64,000 nt of DNA. Origin: Neocallimastix lanati (nom. inval.). Lineage: Eukaryota; Neocallimastigomycota; Neocallimastigomycetes; Neocallimastigales; Neocallimastigaceae. The stretch is from NCBI GenBank assembly GCA_016946835.1, contig JACVTC010000028.1, positions 570,001 to 634,000 of the forward strand. Direction: 5' to 3'. A program made the translations under genes and the position numbers. The notes under the pieces were generated by a model. That model was not told the DNA's origin and did not search any database. It saw nothing but the letters and a program-made list of their open reading frames with translations. Of the stretch, positions 58,866 to 64,000 are shown one piece after another; the stretch's first letter is position 1, and each line of letters starts with the position of its first letter.

Positions 58866-58944
58866 TGTAATGAAACCTATTAGTCTAGTGGTTAATAGTT
58901 GGAGCTCAGTACAAGATGTCACTGGTTCGACTCCATCTATTACA
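58866..58944 (+). ncRNA. tRNA-like Pol III unit (degenerate tRNA or SINE head)
   Basis: The ends TGTAATG and TATTACA pair over 7 bp with one G-T wobble. A-box-like TAGTCTAGTGG (58881-58891) and a perfect B-box GGTTCGACTCC (58924-58934) are spaced as in a tRNA gene. A TTTTT terminator follows at 58946. D-arm CTATT/AATAG pairs. The anticodon and T stems pair poorly, so a working tRNA is doubtful and no anticodon is called. It is better seen as a Pol III-transcribed tRNA-derived unit. The TGTT insertion point of four retroelements ends 2 nt before it. Confidence 0.5.
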
Positions 58945-59231
58945 CTTTTTGTTTATTGAAAATATTATTTTGTTAAATTTTATTATAAATTATTTTACCA
59001 ATCAAATTATTAGGTTTGATTTTATTTTGATATAAAAACATGTAGTTTAAAATTAGTTTAATAATTTCGAGGTTTCATTAACATTAAACATTAAATAAAT
59101 AAATAAATATCTTGATAAAATAAATGATTTGTTAAATAATATTTTAATATTTAAAGTGTTTTTCAATATTTTACATTTATTTGTTTATTTAAGTTAATAC
59201 ACCAACCTGGTGATTAACCAAATTCGTTACA
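58866..59231 (+). mobile_element. Unit K: 366-bp insertion with tRNA-like head
   Basis: Begins TGTAATGAAACC and ends AATTCGTTACA, giving TGTAA/TTACA end symmetry. It lies within A's (ATT)n Asn-coding tract, which continues on its right as ATTATTATT, so it is itself an insertion. The internal GGTTTCATT (59072 area) is the reverse complement of its start. Either a tRNA-headed SINE-like element or a short solo LTR of the TGTAA family carrying Pol III boxes. Confidence 0.45.
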
Positions 59232-59279
<48 letters not shown>

Positions 59280-59735
59280 TGTAGTCAAGTTGGATGTATC
59301 ATTATTGATATTATAATTACTTGAATTATTATTAATTAAATTATCATTAATATTATTATTGCTATTATTTTCATTATTATTATTGCTTCCTTTATTATTA
59401 ATATTATTCTTAATATTATTATTTAAATTTGGTTTTAGAATTTTACAATTTCGTAAATTGTATAAGATATTATTATTAACATTATCACTTATATTTAAAT
59501 CGTTATTGTTATTTTCATTTATATTGTTATTGTAATTGTTATTATTTATTTTAATATTATTATTGTTTTTATAATTTCTTTTTGCCTTAGGTAGAGATGC
59601 ATATTTTTCATCTCTACTACGTTTTGCTGCAGCAATAATTGCATCATAATTATTGTTCCATGTTGCTGCAGTTATTACTGGAGAAGTGGCAATTTGATTA
59701 TGGGAAGTTTGCCTTCTTCCATCATTCAGTTTTTT
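59232..59735 (-). pseudogene. Element A pol, N-terminal Asn-rich part
   Basis: Starts with LNDGRRQTSHNQIATSP, the same GRR phrase that opens pol in B, then an Asn-rich stretch that ends at unit K in an (AAT)n tract. It is the upstream neighbour of the part at 26842-30592, now separated by the insertions. Fossil. Confidence 0.65.
59726..59735 (-). promoter_or_regulatory. Probable -1 ribosomal frameshift site, element A
   Basis: On the minus strand gag ends A AAA AAC directly followed by its stop codon. AAAAAAC is a canonical -1 slippery heptamer in correct phase, and the conserved GRR phrase of pol lies in the -1 frame. Confidence 0.65.
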
Positions 59736-60776
59736 TGTAAATTAAAATAATTTATGAAATTTGGATCTTGTTTAATTTTGGCTAATTCAGTACAATCCTT
59801 AACAAGATGACCAGGTTGGTTACAGAAATAGCATGTTTTAATCTGTAAGTTCTGCATTCTATTTACCAAGTCATCCATTCCATCATTATTAGGTATTTGA
59901 TTGTTATTAATTTTATAATTATTATTGTTTCTATTATTTAAATAATTATTATTTATATTATATGGGTTATTGATTCCATTATTATTAAAATTATTTGGCA
60001 TCTTATGATTATTTCGATGAATGAAATTGGTAGGCATGTTCGTGGAAGTATTCCTATTGTTTCTAAAATTCAGACCATTTCTTTTCCATGAATTATTGGA
60101 ATTATTTACAAGATTAGGAACAGGTTGATTCATAGGGGAATAAATGCTATAATTATTATTTCTTTCATTCCTCCTATTATTCCTATTGTAATGTGATTCC
60201 TGTAATATTTTCTCATATTTTTCTGCTTTACTACAAGCGTCTTCTAGGGAATCACATTCCTCCATAGCTATTTTAGTATAAATGAGTCCTAGGTCTAAGA
60301 GCATTTTCATAATCTATAACCGAAATAGATGCTCTATCCTCTGTCTCTAGTAGGTCGTATAATTCTAAATACCTGGTATTGAAGTCATATACGGTTTCGT
60401 TTGGTTCGATAATAATACGTTTTAATTGACGTAATTTATTATCTTTTTGGTTTTCTCTCCAATACTTTTTCTTTATTAGTTTTACACATTCATCTAATGT
60501 AAGAGGTCTATTTACTTCTGCTTCTTTTTCTTTCAATACTCTTACAATGTCGTCTTCAGCAACGGCAATAATATAACTAAATTTATTTTCATCAGTAGTA
60601 ATGCCTTCTCTCTTAAACCAGTCATTGATCCTAAATTTCCAAAGTTCCGCATCCCTACGAGATCCACCAATCCTTGGAAGAGTTTTTGTATCTACGTCTG
60701 ACATAGTGCTGTTGATACTATTATAATCACTACTAATATGTTCACTACTACTACTACTACTACTACTACTTCTCAT
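59726..60776 (-). pseudogene. Element A Gag, broken
   Basis: Starts at ATG 60774-60776 with a poly-Ser stretch. The capsid-like region has DAELWKFRINDWFKREGI and NETVYDFNTRYLELYDLL; the tail is Asn-rich; a zinc knuckle CYFCNQPGHLVKDC lies at about 59790-59835 just before the end. About one break. Related to D's Gag in knuckle context and to B and C in general plan. Confidence 0.75.
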
Positions 60777-60789
60777 AAAAGAAAGTTAA

Positions 60790-60821
<32 letters not shown>

Positions 60822-60979
60822 GTTTTAATTCGTTATTGCGTTTTGGTTAAATAACTAATAATAAATACCAATAACACTTTCCATATTTATTTTATTTTAT
60901 ATCTATTCCTAGTTATTATTAAATATAATTTTTTTTTTTTTTATATATATATATATATAACTAATCTCTTATTTTATTT

Positions 60980-61017
<38 letters not shown>

Positions 61018-61488
61018 CTATTGTGAAATAATTTATTATTCTACTCTTTTATTTTGTTATTGCTAACTCTATTAATATTATATACAAATAATTATTATCC
61101 TATATATAGAATAATTATATATATATTTTTTTTTTTTTATATATATTTATTATTATTACTATTCAACTAAAATATTATTACTAAACAATTATAACTAATC
61201 CTATTTTAATAATTTTAATATAAAGGAAAATTAAAGACTTGTTCGTTTTTATTCTGGTCCGAATTCCCAGTTGTCTCTAATTATATATCCTTTTAATAAT
61301 TTAAATTAGTTTTGTGTTATTTAATGATTTATTATTATTAATTATAAGCAATCTCAGCTCAATAACCAATTATAAAAAAAAACAAAATATAATATTTAAT
61401 ATGTATAATTAAACCTCAAATTTATTTTTTTTTTTTTTAAAACAATATAACAACACTATTGCACATCCCCGATATCTCCACCAATTTT
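60777..61488 (-). other. Element A leader
   Basis: Several T runs of 12 to 34 and one copy of the conserved hairpin motif (61231-61284: TTAAAGACTTGTTCG, CTGGTCCGAATTCCCAG, TCTAATTA). The primer site is at its right end. Confidence 0.65.
61467..61483 (-). promoter_or_regulatory. Element A primer-binding site
   Basis: Minus-strand TGGTGGAGATATCGGGG, 5 nt inside the LTR, same as D. Confidence 0.75.
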
Positions 61489-61863
61489 TGATATGCGGGA
61501 CTTTTATGTGCTACTAATTTTTAATAGTATCGTTATATTTAATTAACCTTTATTAATATATTTTAATTTATAAAACCCAATTAACCAAGGGTCTTCTCTA
61601 AACTACAATCAAGAAGAGTAGTTATTAGAAATCTTTATAATAATTTAATTATTAATAATAATAAATATACATTTAAAATATATTATATCGGAGTATAGTA
61701 TAATATATAATAAATATATATTAAATATATATATAAATATTGAATAATATATGAATAAGAAATTATTTCAAATATTATTATTGAAAAAAGAGATATAAAT
61801 TTAATATTTAATAATTATTATTAAATATACAAATATGTTGCTACACATATTTGTTTTATATCA
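61489..61863 (-). repeat. Element A 5' LTR
   Basis: 375 bp, TGATATGCGGGAC..TTTTATATCA, matching both ends of 25551-26243; then TTAC, the duplicated target. Confidence 0.85.
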
Positions 61864-61976
61864 TTACTTTGCTTATTATTTTATAAATCAAAGAATAATT
61901 TACATTTTTGAATTACACAAGAAAAATTTTTAATTAAAAATGTGATTGGGATAATCACATCTTTACAGCGACCCAT

Positions 61977-62773
61977 TGTAAAGATTTAATAAAATCTTTA
62001 ATAATTAATTATTACATAATTAATTAATGTAATAAAATTATATAAATTTATGATTTACGTATATGAAAATTAATTATAAATTTATGTAAACTTTTCATAA
62101 AGGAAAAATTATTATTTAAATAATTTTGGATAATAACTTAAATCTAAATAATTTATTTAAGTCAGTTAATTTAGTTTAGTTTATTTAAAATAGTTATTCT
62201 ATTTAATTTAGTTAATTTAGTTAATTTAGTTAATTTAGTTAATTTAGTTTAGTTAGTTTAAAATACTTTAAAATTAATTTCGGAATAGTTTTAAATAGTT
62301 AAAATTAGTTTAAATAGTTTATAAAAATAGTTTTAAATTGTAAATATATAAACATTAGTATTAATAATATTTATATAATAAATATATAATAAATGAGTTG
62401 TTATTGAATTTAATTATTATTGTAAATAAGTTGAAAGTTTATTGAATTAATTATTGTTTAGTTTAGTTAATTATTATTTAATAAAATTATTAATAAATAT
62501 TTTGTTTATAAATAAATAGTAATATTTGTAAATTAGATAGAAATAAAATATTATAATGTAATAATGAAAAAATATAAATACATGTAAATTTCTATAATTA
62601 AATCGATGTATTAGTTATTGACTATATGATAGTTAATAACAAAAAAGAGATTTAATTTTTTTTTTAATTAATAAAGATTATTTTATTTAAAAAAACGTAT
62701 TTTTATTACGTGTTTTTTTACTTTGGTGTTAAAATTTGTTATTTTTAATCTGTTTCTGATAGAACTCTTTACA
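61977..62773 (+). repeat. H2 5' LTR
   Basis: 797 bp with 8-bp terminal inverted repeats TGTAAAGA/TCTTTACA. Same family as the solo LTR at 24105-24846. Confidence 0.85.
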
Positions 62774-62793
62774 ATAACTAATACCTTTTAAAT
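62774..62793 (+). promoter_or_regulatory. H2 primer region
   Basis: ATAACTAATACCTTTTAAA, aligned with J's site after its LTR; not a TGG-type site. Confidence 0.5.
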
Positions 62794-62819
62794 AAAAAGA
62801 AACACGTTACAAATAATAA

Positions 62820-63100
62820 AACTTTCTACTGATTTAGGACTCTACTTTAGGACTCTACTTTCTACTGATTTAGGACTCTACTTTAGGACTCTACTTTCTA
62901 CTGATTTAAGACTCTACTTTAGGACTCTACTTTCTACTGATTTAGGACTCTACTTTAGGACTCTACTTTCTACTGATTTAGGACTCTACTTTAGGACTCT
63001 ACTTTAGGACTCTACTTTCTACTGATTTAGGACTCTACTTTAGGACTCTACTTTCTACTGATTTAGGACTCTGCTTTCTACTGATTTAGGACTCTATAAT
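62820..63100 (+). repeat. Leader tandem repeat of H2
   Basis: Alternating TTTAGGACTCTACTT and TTTCTACTGA phrases, about 15 and 23 bp units in mixed order, roughly 15 copies. Same location as J's array but different sequence. Confidence 0.9.
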
Positions 63101-63387
63101 TTTGACTTTTAACATAGATTTTTATTGCTCTTAAGCATTGTTAACCCTTACTGATTTTGGACTCTTATTATTGTTGCTATTCAGGTTGAAATATTAATAA
63201 TAGTTATATTATTCTATATTTTCTTCGTTTACTCGTTCGACACCTTTTCAAGTGGATAGAGTCTGAACGACTTTACGATATTAAATATAGACATATTAAT
63301 AACTTGTATAATTAATAATAAGAGATCAAAAAAAAAAAAAAAAAAAAAAAATTTAATTATTAACGTCACTTTAACATTAACAATCTG

Positions 63388-64000
63388 GAAGAACTAAATC
63401 GCATATTTCAAAACCTTAATCTTGATGATAACATGGAGGGTCAACAACCAAACCAACTACCGATTCATCCTGCTACTCAACTGAAAATTATTAACGATCC
63501 ACCGTTATTTTCTGGATCTACAAAGGATCTTGATGGTTTTTTAACTCGAGTGGAATTGGCAATTGAGGTGAATCCTCATAGATTCCCCGATGATAGGAGA
63601 AGAGTAATGTTTGTAATCTCCTATTTAACAGGAAAAGCTTTAAATTGGGCTTCATGCCTTAGAAGGAATAACAATCCTGTCTTATGAAATTATGGAAATT
63701 TTATTGCTGAACTTCATAGAAATTTCGGAGACCCTGATGTAGAAGCTGTTATTGCTAACGGAAAATTGTGTAACATACGCCAATTTAAATATGGACATGT
63801 TGTAGAGTATATCTCCGAGTTCCAAAATATAAGTCAATACTCCGACTTTAATGAACCGGCCAAGATATACATGTTCATAAAAGGTCTCCATTATAAGATG
63901 AGAGAAAAACTTGCTATTGTTAATCCAAACCCAGACAATTTGGAAAACTTATTTAGAGAGGCCGTAACGATTGAAAATCTAACAAAAAGAAACGATCTTA
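63388..64000 (+). pseudogene. H2 Gag, partial, broken
   Basis: The first ATG is at 63433, but similarity to J begins upstream (NLEELNRIFQNLNL against J's NEVEDLIQKFENLDL). Capsid phrases NDPPLFSGSTKDLDGFLTRV, VISYLTGKALNWAS, VIANGKLCNIRQ and KIYMFIKGLHYKMREKL match J closely. About one break in the visible part; the frame leaves the window. Confidence 0.8.

Larger units (their letters stand above)
25551..61863 (-). mobile_element. Ty3/Gypsy element A, old, split by later insertions
   Basis: Minus-strand Gypsy element. Its 3' LTR (25551-26243) and 5' LTR (61489-61863) lie 36 kb apart and are flanked by the 4-bp duplication TTAC (25547-25550 and 61864-61867). Own sequence of about 7.7 kb: LTR, primer site, leader, gag and the start of pol at 59232-61488, then the rest of pol and 3' region at 26244-30592. 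Between these lie unit K and the chain B-E-C-D, all inserted in an asparagine-coding (AAT)n tract. No chromodomain. The reading frames carry about four breaks, so it is a fossil. The LTRs differ in length (693 versus 375 bp), also a sign of age. Confidence 0.8.
24937..61967 (-). mobile_element. Second solo LTR, split by element A
   Basis: The left part (24937-25550) starts TGTAAAAG and the right part (61868-61967) ends CATCTTTACA. A 5-bp duplication GCGAC lies outside both ends (24932-24936 and 61968-61972). Without the interrupting sequence it would be about 714 bp, in the size range of the related LTRs (742-797 bp). Reverse-complemented it opens TGTAAAGAT, like J and H2. It shows that everything from 25551 to 61863 was inserted later. 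Confidence 0.8.
61977..64000 (+). mobile_element. Chromovirus H2, 5' part (runs off the window)
   Basis: Relative of J with LTR, primer region, repeat-bearing leader and start of gag. It begins 4 nt after the GCGAC duplication of the split solo LTR, probably in the Copia relic. The visible gag has about one break. The rest lies outside the window. Confidence 0.85.

Noticed and set aside
58866-58944. Working tRNA gene with a called anticodon
   Set aside because: Promoter boxes and acceptor stem fit, but the anticodon stem has at most 3 pairs and the T stem 3; spacing before the D arm is unusual. Kept as tRNA-like only.

Overview
The window is about 64 kb of extremely AT-rich eukaryotic DNA. 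It has homopolymer runs of 20 to over 40 A or T, many short tandem repeats, and coding stretches dominated by AT-ending codons and poly-asparagine. The one intact host gene is a leucine-rich-repeat (LRR) receptor-like protein with one repeat per 72-nt exon. Composition, intron style and this gene type fit an anaerobic gut fungus (Neocallimastigomycota) best. A dictyostelid or another AT-rich protist is the main alternative. The assignment is inference.

Layout: 1-9.5 kb holds the LRR gene (minus strand, 8 exons, 3038-5632) in low-complexity DNA with minisatellites and one perfect 16-bp hairpin. 9.5-24 kb is a graveyard: a faint LTR pair, an ankyrin-repeat pseudogene, a 4.8-kb array of degenerate 1.0-1.25-kb tandem units (14.47-19.24 kb), a gag-like fragment and a heavily broken Ty1/Copia relic. 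24-64 kb is almost entirely Ty3/Gypsy LTR elements nested inside one another, resolved here by LTR pairs and target-site duplications (TSDs).

Nesting, outermost first: the Copia relic carries a solo LTR (24105-24846, TSD ATTAT) and a second solo LTR (24937-61967, TSD GCGAC). The second solo LTR is split by Gypsy element A, whose two ends lie 36 kb apart (25551 and 61863, TSD TTAC). Inside A lie a 366-bp unit K with a tRNA-like Pol III promoter (58866-59231) and, directly beside it, four further elements head to tail: B (30593-47108), solo LTR E (47113-47953), gag-only element C (47958-50859) and D (50864-58859). Every junction in this chain is the 4-bp TGTT; B's left flank reads TATT. B is itself split by chromovirus J (33382-40697, TSD ATATA). 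A relative of J starts at 61977 and runs off the window.

Two groups of elements emerge. A, B, C and D lack a chromodomain, make 4-bp duplications, have primer sites starting TGGTGGAGA, and B-E-C-D all landed on one spot next to a Pol III-like unit. J, its relative H2 and the TGTAAAG solo LTRs make 5-bp duplications and lack a TGG primer site; J ends in a chromodomain. J and D look whole, C looks like an intact non-autonomous gag carrier, and A is an old broken copy.
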